The notes beneath the pieces were generated by a model. The model was given only the letters and a program-made list of their open reading frames with translations, did no database searches and had not been told where the DNA came from. Positions 1-5,846 of a stretch of DNA of 9,940 nucleotides are shown piece after piece; position 1 is the stretch's first letter, and each line of letters starts with the position of its first letter. Source of the DNA: CALGTL01 sp963579135. Its GTDB lineage: Bacteria > Chloroflexota > Dehalococcoidia > Lucifugimonadales > Australimonadaceae. The translations under genes were made by a program, and so were the position numbers. Location: contig CAUZFB010000069.1 of the NCBI GenBank assembly GCA_963579135.1, positions 1-9,940 on the forward strand, read 5' to 3'.

Positions 1-795
1 CGTTCCATCTCGTCCGTAGAGTTCAATGTTCATGCCTGAACTATGCCCCACGGCGTAGCTTGCCGTGAAATTTGCCCAGCCGCCATCTGCGAATCCTAAT
101 GTCATCGTGAGCGCATCGTCAGCTGAGGTTTGGATGGTCGAACCGTCGGCGGTCCGCTCGCCACGGTGGGTGAATACGTTGCCCGATACCCATTCGATCT
201 CTCCAAACCAATGGCGAAGCGCGTCAATGTTGTGCGATCCCTGGCTCCAGAGCAGGCCGCCGCCTAGTTCGGCGTCATCACGGGTAGGGTCGTACGGACG
301 ATTGCTGAAACCCCTTCGTGGAGCTTGCATAAGTTTGATGAATGCGGACTGCAGCGGTCCTAAATATCCATCATCAATCAACTCTTTGACGCGCGCCCTA
401 GCGGGTGAGAACCGAAACTCATGACAGACCATCGCTGTGATCCCAGAAGCTTCGGCTGCCTGCCACATCTCACGCGCATCTGCCAAGATTGTCGCGAAGG
501 GCTTCTCGCAGATGACGTGCTTGTTCGCAGCGATAACATCCATGGTTACCGAGTGATGCAGGTTCTGTGGAACGACCACGGCGACAGCGTCAAGCCCATC
601 CATAGCGAGCATCTCTGCTCGGTCGGCAAAAGCGTAGGGGATGCGGAATCGCTCGGCGGCTGCGCGGGCCCTTTCTTCCCGACTAGCACAGACCGCCACG
701 ACCTCTAACCCTTCTTTTTGGTACGCAGGGATATGAACGCGTGCGCCGAATCCAACGCCAATGACACCAATCCTAACGACCAAGGTCTCCTCCAT
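1..795 (-). CDS. Gfo/Idh/MocA-family NAD(P)-dependent oxidoreductase, 3' end cut by window edge
   Basis: The reverse strand reads open from 795 to the window edge (265 codons), so the C-terminus is missing. The N-terminus is a Rossmann fold: a beta strand leads into the dinucleotide-binding motif GVGFGA (residues 13-18), and the family signature CEKPFA lies at 96-101, whose Lys is part of the conserved EKP motif. Further on come GSHNIDALRHWFG and a beta-rich stretch that fit the C-terminal substrate domain. Family members oxidise or reduce sugars, inositols or related polyols with NAD(P) in the cytoplasm; the substrate cannot be told from sequence. The ATG at 795 has only a GGGG upstream. An alternative TTG at 783 sits 5 nt after GGAGG and would give a protein starting just before VVRIGVIG, which is typical of the family, so the start is uncertain between the two. 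It is divergent from the genes to the right. Confidence 0.93.
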   Translation of the reverse strand, partial: MEETLVVRIGVIGVGFGARVHIPAYQKEGLEVVAVCASREERARAAAERFRIPYAFADRAEMLAMDGLDAVAVVVPQNLHHSVTMDVIAANKHVICEKPFATILADAREMWQAAEASGITAMVCHEFRFSPARARVKELIDDGYLGPLQSAFIKLMQAPRRGFSNRPYDPTRDDAELGGGLLWSQGSHNIDALRHWFGEIEWVSGNVFTHRGERTADGSTIQTSADDALTMTLGFADGGWANFTASYAVGHSSGMNIELYGRDGT

Positions 796-1343
796 TACCC
801 CTGAAACGCATGATCCATTCTGACGGCCCGAGCGGGGGCATCGATGGTAAGCGAAGACAGTTGCGTACTGCCGGTTCGCTGGTACTTCAGCGGAGCCCGG
901 TAATGGGCATACGCACGGTTCTCACACGATTAGGCATATTGCCTGAGCCATTCCCGCAAGCCGTGCGTCAGGGTAATCAGGGTTTACTCGAACGGTCAGG
1001 TTGACTAAGTTCGGCACACGGATTGCGGTCCCCCGCAAACGTGTCATGCGCTTCTATCTGGAGTCCCGACGAATGTTACTACTGCGTCAGAGTGACTTGA
1101 GTGGAGCGGATGCCTAGTTAGCAGTCTACGATGGGGTGGCGAGAGTTGAGCCACGGAACGGGAGCATACTCCCGTAGACCAAAAACGTCACAGTGATGGG
1201 AAAGCGCCAGTCCGGTCTACCTATAGAAAGAAGGGGCGGCCGTGGCCAACCGGCCAGGCTCAAGTGGTGACTCAGCTAGCATGTAGCTGTGCGGGCCGTC
1301 GTGACCTTCACGTTACTTGCCATCTCGATAACAGAGGGACCCG
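796..1343. other. Intergenic region, no gene; contains repeat copy 1 and a small hairpin
   Basis: About 550 bp separate two divergent genes. The only open frame (810-1004) has no recognisable protein character and no clear ribosome binding site, so I do not call it. The stretch holds repeat copy 1 (listed separately). After it comes a perfect 6-bp hairpin, CAGCTA at 1273-1278 with TAGCTG at 1284-1289 and a 5-nt loop, but no U-tract. Promoters for both flanking genes should lie here; I cannot point to convincing -35/-10 pairs. Confidence 0.6.
1152..1256 (+). repeat. Dispersed structured intergenic repeat, copy 1
   Basis: One of four related elements in this window. It contains the 11-mer AAACGTCACAG (1183-1193) found exactly in all four, then GGGAAAGCGCCAG (a diverged form of GAAATCGCGAG) and GGTCTACC, and ends in hairpin B: GGCCG (1238-1242) with CGGCC (1251-1255) around a loop containing CCAAC. 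Upstream it carries an extra perfect 6-bp hairpin, CGGGAG (1159-1164)/CTCCCG (1169-1174). This 5' extension aligns with copy 3 (gagcatac...cccg.agacc). Hairpin A is weaker here (CTACC against GGCGG has an A-C mismatch). Orientation is arbitrary; all copies lie in the same direction. Confidence 0.75.
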
Positions 1344-1565
1344 ATGACTGGACAACCTGCAAGGCGTTCCAAGGTGCAGCACGAACGCATTCGCAACGCT
1401 GACGGAGTTCACCGCGATGACACATGGAGATGTGAATTAGACGCAGCGCATACGTTCATCAAGTTCTACGGTCCGAACCGTGTGGAGAGTGGCGACACGG
1501 TTCTTGATGACGCAGAGCACGTCCTAATCCGAGACGGATTCTGTCCACTCTGCGATGAAAACTAG
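1344..1565 (+). CDS. Small hypothetical protein with Cys/His metal-site pattern
   Basis: A 73-aa ORF starting at ATG 1344, preceded by AGAGGGA (1333-1339) at normal spacing. I do not recognise a family. The protein is hydrophilic and carries W28-R-C30, H36 and a C-terminal C67-P-L-C70, a C-x5-H-x30-C-x2-C arrangement that could bind one zinc ion like a small treble-clef or ribbon domain; this is inference. The basic N-terminal 17 residues (RRSKVQHERIR) would suit nucleic-acid contact. It sits 172 nt before the riboswitch and is probably a separate transcript. Moderate confidence it is real, based on the start signal and the spaced Cys pairs. Confidence 0.55.
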   Translation: MTGQPARRSKVQHERIRNADGVHRDDTWRCELDAAHTFIKFYGPNRVESGDTVLDDAEHVLIRDGFCPLCDEN

Positions 1566-1736
1566 AGCACAACCTGATAACTTGTTGGGTGCCCTACGCC
1601 ACCATTCGTAGGTCGAAGGGCTATGGTGATGAGCGAAGGGGTAGAGTGCTTAGGGATTGTTGTTTGGGTTGGTGGTCTACCCGTGACGGTCCGGTTCTGA
1701 GAAAAGGTGTGGTATCGTGTTGGTAACAACCGAATA

Positions 1737-1834
1737 GCGTATCGAGCGGTAGGCGAGGCCCTCAGGCCAGTGACCCTATCCGGCAACCTTCTCCTCTGAA
1801 GGTGCCCTGAGGAAACGACGCGGCCTTATAAGGC
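1737..1834 (+). promoter_or_regulatory. SAM riboswitch aptamer, SAM-I/SAM-IV clan
   Basis: The conserved core CCGGCAACC (1780-1788) and GGTGCC (1801-1806) are the sequence hallmarks of the SAM-I/SAM-IV clan. The fold can be traced. P1 is CGUAUCG (1738-1744) with CGACGCG (1816-1822), with one A-C mismatch. P2 is GGTAGG (1748-1753) with CCTATCC (1775-1781), with one bulged base, topped by GGCC/GGCC. P3 is CCTTC (1787-1791) with GAAGG (1798-1802). Most telling, the P2 loop CCTCAGG (1760-1766) is a perfect 7-nt complement of CCTGAGG (1806-1812) after P3, which is the loop-to-junction pseudoknot of this clan. The lack of a separate P4 between P3 and P1 resembles SAM-IV more than SAM-I. It binds S-adenosylmethionine and normally lowers downstream expression. 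Confidence 0.8.
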
Positions 1835-1840
1835 AAAGGG

Positions 1841-1878
1841 GTACGGCACAAGCTCTCCGTACTTGGAGAGCTTTTTTT
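1841..1878 (+). terminator. Riboswitch expression platform: intrinsic terminator with overlapping antiterminator
   Basis: AAGCTCTCC (1850-1858) pairs perfectly with GGAGAGCTT (1865-1873) around a 6-nt loop and runs into seven T residues (1872-1878): a textbook Rho-independent terminator. An alternative stem, GTACGG (1841-1846) with CCGTAC (1857-1862), takes two of the terminator's C residues and the loop, so the two folds exclude each other. Together with the aptamer just upstream this is a transcriptional switch for the operon starting at 1923. How the aptamer state is passed to GTACGG is not evident; a GCCTTATAAGGC palindrome (1823-1834) lies between them. Confidence 0.88.
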
Positions 1879-1922
1879 ATTGCCCTCTTCTTCCGCATCG
1901 GTACGCGACAAGGAGATGGCCC

Positions 1923-2621
1923 ATGCCGGAGACAAAACAAGCGACAGACTTTTCGGCCCAGCTAGAACCCACGCTCAGACGGAGGAGGAACTTCGGCTCT
2001 ATCACGATGGAACGGATACTTGAGTCCAAGCTGTGCGAGGAAAACCAAGAAAGCCCGACCATCCGTGCTGAGGTGGTATCAGAAGAGGGTTTTACTTCGG
2101 AATCATTCCCTCGCACGCCTGTTCAGGAGTCAGCGCGTGAATTCCTCGTTCCCGTTCAGAGAGCGGAACTGGAGAGTACGGCCGACGATTCCGCGACCGT
2201 TAAATCCGCTCCTAGTTTCAAGTGTCACTCCGGGCACATGGCCTGGCGTCATCGCAGCAGCGGTCATGGGTGGATCTGTCAGCGCTGCCTGGGCGAAGGC
2301 ATAAACAGCAATATCCCCGTGCCCATCGGGACTCGACGTCTCACTAACCGGTACGCACAGGCGCAAGAGGCGCTCGCTCGTCAAAGTGACGCACTAGAAG
2401 CCCTAACCGACGGTCGTGTTGGTTCGGCGTTGGAGGAGCAATTGCTTTCGGGCATCGAAAGGGCTATCGCGATTGAAAGCCTGCTGCGTTTCACCTACCC
2501 GCAGCTTAGCGGGTGTGCTCGAGGTGAGAAATCTTCATGCGATGAGTATGCCGTCGTACGCTGCCAAAAGTGCGCATCACTGCCCCTAATAGACATCGCG
2601 ACGGAAGGAAATGTTGCATGA
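1923..2621 (+). CDS. Hypothetical protein with two Cys/His zinc-ribbon-like clusters
   Basis: First gene after the SAM riboswitch. The frame is open from 1863, but that ATG lies inside the terminator. ATG 1923 follows AAGGAGAT (1910-1917) and gives 232 aa. Residues 1-95 are polar and probably disordered. Residues 101-122 form C-x3-H-x13-C-x2-C with aromatic and basic spacing (W108-R-H, W117-I-C), which looks like a zinc knuckle. A charged helical stretch follows (about 138-190). A second Cys set is at 198, 206, 214 and 217 (C-x7-C-x7-C-x2-C). I do not recognise the family. The Cys/His sets suggest metal binding, perhaps in a nucleic-acid-linked protein; redox partnership with the thioredoxin two genes down is conceivable but unsupported. 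The stop codon overlaps the next start by ATGA. Confidence 0.75.
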   Translation: MPETKQATDFSAQLEPTLRRRRNFGSITMERILESKLCEENQESPTIRAEVVSEEGFTSESFPRTPVQESAREFLVPVQRAELESTADDSATVKSAPSFKCHSGHMAWRHRSSGHGWICQRCLGEGINSNIPVPIGTRRLTNRYAQAQEALARQSDALEALTDGRVGSALEEQLLSGIERAIAIESLLRFTYPQLSGCARGEKSSCDEYAVVRCQKCASLPLIDIATEGNVA

Positions 2622-3022
2622 CACAGACAGACGACGGGGCAGACTTTGTGGCACGGCTAAACGCCGCCGAAGTACGACGGGGCGGGCCCAACTTTACCAC
2701 TGAGGCACCTTGGGAACCGTGGGAAACGGACTCCTCAGGTATGGCGACTTACCGTGTGGTGATGATTCCTCGGAAGCCATCCACGATCCAGGCAGCGGGA
2801 CATGAAGGAGCACGAGCGATGAGTAAAGGGTCAACGAAGGCAGCGTTCCAGAAGGCATTCTCAGCACACATGCTGTTGAACCTGACCGAAGAAGAGCAAG
2901 AAGGGCTCAGCACCAGCCCTCGGTACCCAACATACGATGAACGTATACGTCAGTTGCAACGGCAGCGGTCCGCGCGTTGGAAGGCGAGGGTAGAATTGTT
3001 TAAGCCCGCGCGGGGAGGTTGA
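2618..3022 (+). CDS. Hypothetical 134-aa protein, translationally coupled to the gene before it
   Basis: ATG 2618 overlaps the TGA of the upstream gene (ATGA, 2618-2621) and follows GGAAGGAA, so it is preferred over the in-frame ATG at 2570. The product is soluble and charged. The N-terminal half contains PWEPWE and a short strand-like segment TYRVVMIPRK. The middle has a Lys/Ala-rich helix. The C-terminus (about 105-134) is strongly basic (RQLQRQRSARWKARV), suggesting RNA, DNA or membrane-surface contact. No Cys and no known motif. The gene ends inside a perfect 7-bp hairpin (3012-3031), 38 nt before the selenoprotein start, so the three genes probably share one transcript. Confidence 0.72.
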   Translation: MTQTDDGADFVARLNAAEVRRGGPNFTTEAPWEPWETDSSGMATYRVVMIPRKPSTIQAAGHEGARAMSKGSTKAAFQKAFSAHMLLNLTEEEQEGLSTSPRYPTYDERIRQLQRQRSARWKARVELFKPARGG

Positions 3023-3031
3023 TTCCTCCCC
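3012..3031 (+). promoter_or_regulatory. Hairpin over a stop codon, upstream of the selenoprotein ribosome binding site
   Basis: GGGGAGG (3012-3018) pairs perfectly with CCTCCCC (3025-3031) around a 6-nt loop that holds the TGA stop (3020-3022) of the preceding gene. No U-tract follows. The CCTCC of the 3' arm is also complementary to GGAGG in the Shine-Dalgarno site of the next gene (AAGGAGG, 3048-3054). The arm could therefore mask that site when not held in the hairpin. The pairing is seen; the regulatory role is inference. Confidence 0.5.
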
Positions 3032-3060
3032 TACGATGATCGGTTACAAGGAGGTATGCC

Positions 3061-3549
3061 ATGGGCGAGTTCATCAACCACAACTCAGCACTGCTCATCG
3101 CCGTCGTCTTTTTCGGCATCATGGGCATGCTCGCATGGGAGCGGCGCCGCAGCGCCAAGGCCCTAGTTGTTATCGCGGTCATCACATTGGTGCTGGTGAG
3201 CGGCTATTGGACGTCACGCGAGGGGCCGTCCGACGTCGCGACCATCGCCGAGGTGGACGCCATCCTGAGCGCTGGCACTCCGGTGGTGCTGGAGTTCTAC
3301 TCAGACACCTGAACCATCTGCCTAAGCAGCAAGCGTTCGGTGGACGCCATGGAGGTTGACCTAGAGGGCAAGGCCGTCATCATTCGCCTGAACTTGGGTG
3401 AGGATGTCGGCAAGCAGGCCGCGCGCAGGCTGGGCGTTAGCATCACGCCGACGTTCGTCGTCTTCTCAGCAGACGGCCGTGAGCATTACCGTGAGAGCGG
3501 CCCACCCGACATAGACCGCCTGAAGCGTGAGGCGCTCTCCCCCGGGTAG
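3061..3549 (+). CDS. Membrane-anchored thioredoxin-fold selenoprotein, UGA read as Sec (UxxC redox site)
   Basis: One frame runs from ATG 3061 (AAGGAGG at 3048-3054, 6-nt spacer) to TAG 3549, broken only by TGA 3310-3312. Read as Sec, the product is 162 aa. Residues 10-26 and 34-50 are two membrane helices joined by a basic loop (ERRRSAK), which predicts both ends outside the cytoplasm. The thioredoxin domain follows: strand PVVLEFYSDT, then Sec84-T-I-C87, helix LSSKRSVDAM, strand AVIIRLNL, helix KQAARRLGV, the cis-Pro motif ITPTF (Pro130) and strand VVFSADG. Sec84 replaces the nucleophilic first Cys of the normal FWAxWCGPCK motif; the Trp is Thr here. The expected role is thiol-disulfide or peroxide chemistry at the membrane face. 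TGA also serves as a true stop for the two upstream genes, so this is not general code reassignment. A Cys-to-stop mutation or sequencing error is the alternative, but the hairpin after the TGA argues for Sec. Confidence 0.88.
3310..3352 (+). promoter_or_regulatory. Sec UGA codon and bacterial SECIS-like stem-loop
   Basis: After the TGA (3310-3312), GCGUUC (3333-3338) pairs with GGACGC (3342-3347), giving six pairs including one U-G, capped by a GGU loop (3339-3341). The loop begins 26 nt after the codon. Bacterial SECIS elements are stem-loops within the coding frame, with a G at the start of the apical loop and the loop roughly 16-37 nt from the UGA; E. coli fdhF uses a GGUC loop that SelB contacts. 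Outer pairing CCAU (3314-3317)/AUGG (3349-3352) and a small side stem CUGC (3318-3321)/GCAG (3326-3329) would make a three-way base. The fold is drawn by hand. Confidence 0.72.
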
Positions 3550-3676
3550 GAGCCTCGACCTGCCTGCCCGTGTAGAGTCACTAACGTGTTGCGGTGCCCC
3601 CTTTTAGATCCATAGAAGCCCCTTCAGAAACCCCACAGCATTACCGCCAGAGACCAGATTTCTGCGAGGGCGCTGA

Positions 3677-3700
3677 GCGGAGTATTCATCTTGACTCCGC
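3677..3700. repeat. Perfect 7-bp inverted repeat between the selenoprotein and licD-like genes
   Basis: GCGGAGT (3677-3683) and ACTCCGC (3694-3700) flank a 10-nt loop. There is no T-run after it, so it is not a standard intrinsic terminator. It could be an operator or a Rho-assisted end of the riboswitch operon. The rest of the gap 3550-3812 shows nothing else I can support. Confidence 0.4.
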
Positions 3701-3812
3701 ACGGGGTTAGGCGGTTCACCTGTTGGCGATGGTAGGTCTTGGTACCTGGACGGCGATACCTATGGCTGGCGTGGGTTATCCTCCGCGAATCTCGATATCC
3801 AGGAGATGCACG

Positions 3813-4730
3813 ATGAGTGAGCGAGAAGATGCGACGTTGGACGCGGAGATGGATCAGCTAATGCGGACGACCCCGCCGATGGATGCGGAAGTTTCGGCGA
3901 GGTTGCTGCTGGAGGCGAAGGAGATTTTTGATGCGCAGGGGGTGATGTTCTTTCTGCGGCAGGGGACATGCCTCGGAGCGATCCGCGACCATGCGTTCAT
4001 CCCGTGGGACGACGACATCGATATCGGAAGCATCGTGGGGCTGAACGGGTTCGACGAGAGCATGATCGAACCGTTGGCGGACGCGTTTAGGACTCGTGGC
4101 TTTCACGTGAAACAGGACCAGTTCGCTGGCGAGACCTGGTTGGGCATCATGAAGGACAACATCAGGATCGATTGGTTGTGTTTGCGTGTGCGGAAGGGGC
4201 ATGTCGTGCACTTCCCGGGCGTTCGGTTTCCGATTAGCTTATTCAAGGATCTGCGGGAGATTGATTTCCTGGGCCAGAAGTTTTTGGTGGCGAACCCGCC
4301 GGAGGAGTACCTGCGGATAAAGTACGGACCAACCTGGATGACGCCTAACCAGCTCAGCTACGGCAAGGAGGTGATCGAGAACCTTCCCGCGGGACCGATG
4401 CCGGGACACCCGAGCCGGTTGACCCAACGGGTGTTGATGCGGGTTTTCCCGAGTCGCGTCGTAAAGCTGCGGGTACTTGATCAGGAGGGAGCGCCGACGC
4501 TCGATGGCGAGGTGGTCGTTGCTGCATGGGGGACGTACAAGATCGATGGAGGAGGATACGCGAGGCTGTATGTCCCGCGGACCGACCTTTACGCGCTGGT
4601 GGTTCGGGGAGGTGGCAGGGAAGAGGTGCTGTACGAGGAGGAACTTTCGCCCGGCAAGACCTACGAGTATCGACCGGATGCAGGGATGACGTCGGGGCGC
4701 ATCTTCGTGCTGGCTGAGGCCGTCGCCTAG
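3813..4730 (+). CDS. LicD-family nucleotidyltransferase-fold protein with C-terminal beta domain
   Basis: The open frame starts upstream at 3723, but ATG 3813 is preceded by AGGAG (3801-3805) and directly precedes MSEREDATL, giving 305 aa. Residues 48-72 (LRQGTCLGAIRDHAFIPWDD followed by DIDIG) are the LicD/fukutin-type signature. The GT pair and the Asp cluster at 66-70 would bind metal and nucleotide, and D120 in RIDWLCL fits the third Asp. YLRIKYGPTW (166-175) matches the family's C-terminal landmark. LicD proteins attach phosphocholine or related phospho-groups to cell-surface glycans in the cytoplasm before export; the substrate here is unknown. From about residue 216 to the end is an added domain of alternating strands (VVKLRVLD ... 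GYARLYVPRTD ... GKTYEYRP) resembling a carboxypeptidase-regulatory or transthyretin-like fold, which is not part of minimal LicD. It stands alone, with no obvious operon partner. Confidence 0.85.
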   Translation: MSEREDATLDAEMDQLMRTTPPMDAEVSARLLLEAKEIFDAQGVMFFLRQGTCLGAIRDHAFIPWDDDIDIGSIVGLNGFDESMIEPLADAFRTRGFHVKQDQFAGETWLGIMKDNIRIDWLCLRVRKGHVVHFPGVRFPISLFKDLREIDFLGQKFLVANPPEEYLRIKYGPTWMTPNQLSYGKEVIENLPAGPMPGHPSRLTQRVLMRVFPSRVVKLRVLDQEGAPTLDGEVVVAAWGTYKIDGGGYARLYVPRTDLYALVVRGGGREEVLYEEELSPGKTYEYRPDAGMTSGRIFVLAEAVA

Positions 4731-4746
4731 GCCACAAGGGGGCCTT
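4729..4746 (+). terminator. Weak candidate terminator after the LicD-like gene
   Basis: AGGCC (4729-4733), overlapping the stop codon, pairs with GGCCT (4741-4745) around a 7-nt loop. Only a short mixed T-containing stretch follows, so the call rests mainly on position at the gene end. Confidence 0.3.
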
Positions 4747-4879
4747 GGGCTGCTATTTGGCCCTGGTCGGGCTGCTATACGTCAGGTTGTACGCCAGTTC
4801 TACTTTCGAGCCATTGATTTCAGTCGTAAACCTGCCCCGCGGATTGGCCACGGCCACCCCTTCTCTATGTACGCTTGTT

Positions 4880-4953
4880 AGCCCAAACGTCACAGCGATG
4901 GGAAATCGCGAGTGGGGTCTACCTAATACCCATAAGGGGTGGCCGCGATGGTC
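4880..4953 (+). repeat. Dispersed structured intergenic repeat, copy 2
   Basis: Carries AAACGTCACAG (4885-4895), then GATGGGAAATCGCGAG and CTACCTAATA, then GGGGTGGCCG. Hairpin A is CTACC (4919-4923) with GGTGG (4938-4942), including one U-G pair. A short extra stem GCGAT/ATCGC around GGGAA lies before it. Hairpin B is reduced (GGCC/GGTC), and the upstream extension of copies 1 and 3 is not evident. It lies between the converging LicD-like and TrmL genes. Confidence 0.75.
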
Positions 4954-4985
4954 TTCTTCTCCAGCAATTGTTCTGTTGGCTCAAA

Positions 4986-5516
4986 TCATGAGAAGTATCG
5001 TTCCTTCTCGGGTGGCAATGGGTTAGCTGTATCGAAACCCAGTTGTCTCCAGATCTCATAGACGATAATCGCTACCGCATTGGAGAGATTGAGGCTACGG
5101 TTAGAAGCAACCATGGGAATAGAAAGTACATTTTCGGGAGGCAACGCCTGAATGATTGTGGGAGGCAGGCCCACACTCTCTGACCCGAATAGGACCGCAT
5201 CGCCACGTTGATAAGTTGGTTCGTCGAAACGAATGGCCCCATGGGTTGTGGCGGCGAAAATCCGATCGATGGGGCATTCCGAGAATACTCCATCAATGTG
5301 TCTATGTACGACGACCTGCGCGATGTCCCGATAGTCTAGGGATGCCCTCTTAAGGCGAGAATCCTCCAAGACAAAGCCTAATGGCTCTACTAAATGGAGC
5401 CTGGATCCGGTATTGGCGCAAAGCCGAATTATATTACCGGTATTTTGTGGGATCTCGGGGGCAACGAGCACGACATTGGTAAGCGGGTCGTATCCAGACC
5501 TATGGGTGACGGACAA
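4986..5516 (-). CDS. trmL: tRNA (cytidine/uridine-34-2'-O)-methyltransferase TrmL, SPOUT family
   Basis: A 176-aa SpoU/SPOUT methyltransferase with all the TrmL landmarks. APEIPQNTGNIIRLCANTG (19-37) is motif 1, with the conserved N and R near the active site. LDYRD follows at 60-64. LFGSESVGLP (109-118) and IPM (133-135) with RSLNLSNAVAIIVYE (140-154) form the knotted SAM-binding site. E. coli TrmL is 157 aa; the extra length here is a short N-terminal extension and a C-terminal tail. It methylates the 2'-OH of the wobble nucleotide in certain tRNA-Leu species, using SAM, in the cytoplasm. The start is TTG 5516 with GAGGT about 7 nt upstream. The residues before TNVVLVAPEIP are not conserved in the family, but no in-frame ATG was seen before motif 1. 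It is flanked by repeat copies 2 and 3 at its 3' and 5' ends. Confidence 0.93.
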   Translation of the reverse strand: MSVTHRSGYDPLTNVVLVAPEIPQNTGNIIRLCANTGSRLHLVEPLGFVLEDSRLKRASLDYRDIAQVVVHRHIDGVFSECPIDRIFAATTHGAIRFDEPTYQRGDAVLFGSESVGLPPTIIQALPPENVLSIPMVASNRSLNLSNAVAIIVYEIWRQLGFDTANPLPPEKERYFS

Positions 5517-5548
5517 TTGCTTACCTCATCGACCTAAACGTCACCGGT

Positions 5549-5656
5549 CAGTGAACGTGAGCATACGCCCGCAGACCCAAAAACGTCACAGCGGGGTTAA
5601 ATCGCGAGTGCCATCACCCAATACTTAGTAGGGTGGCCGACACCAACCGTCGGGGC
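5549..5656 (+). repeat. Dispersed structured intergenic repeat, copy 3
   Basis: AAACGTCACAG at 5581-5591, then TTAAATCGCGAGTG. Hairpin A is TCACCC (5614-5619) with GGGTGG (5631-5636). Hairpin B is CCGAC (5637-5641) with GTCGG (5649-5653) around ACCAACC. Compared with copy 1, both stems have changed sequence while keeping pairing. The 5' extension (GAGCATAC, GCAGACCC) aligns with copy 1. A second, partial AAACGTCAC sits just upstream at 5536-5544, as if the 5' end had been duplicated. Confidence 0.78.
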
Positions 5657-5846
5657 GGCGGTAGACCAGGACGCGGTCTATAGCTGTTCCTGGGGGCGGT
5701 GAACGTCGTGAACCCCTAACAAATGCGTGCGATTACCAGCGTCTGGCAACAGACTACACCTGGACTAGGGTGGTTCTTGGCCTGCGATGAGCTTCCCTCT
5801 AGCCCTTGGAAGAACGGCACGGAATGCGCTGAACAATGAGGGTTCT
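5657..5846. other. Rest of intergenic region between trmL and the propeller gene
   Basis: Together with copy 3 this makes a 330-bp gap with no gene. Right after the repeat is a perfect 6-bp hairpin, TAGACC (5662-5667)/GGTCTA (5675-5680), with a 7-nt loop and no T-run. The open frame beginning at 5787 is antisense to the propeller gene and not credible. The trmL promoter is expected nearer 5520-5600, overlapping the repeat. Confidence 0.5.

Noticed and set aside
3340..3549. Separate 69-codon ORF with GTG start in the thioredoxin region
   Set aside because: It is in frame with the upstream ORF, begins in the middle of a thioredoxin helix, has no ribosome binding site and lacks the active site; it is the 3' part of the selenoprotein gene.
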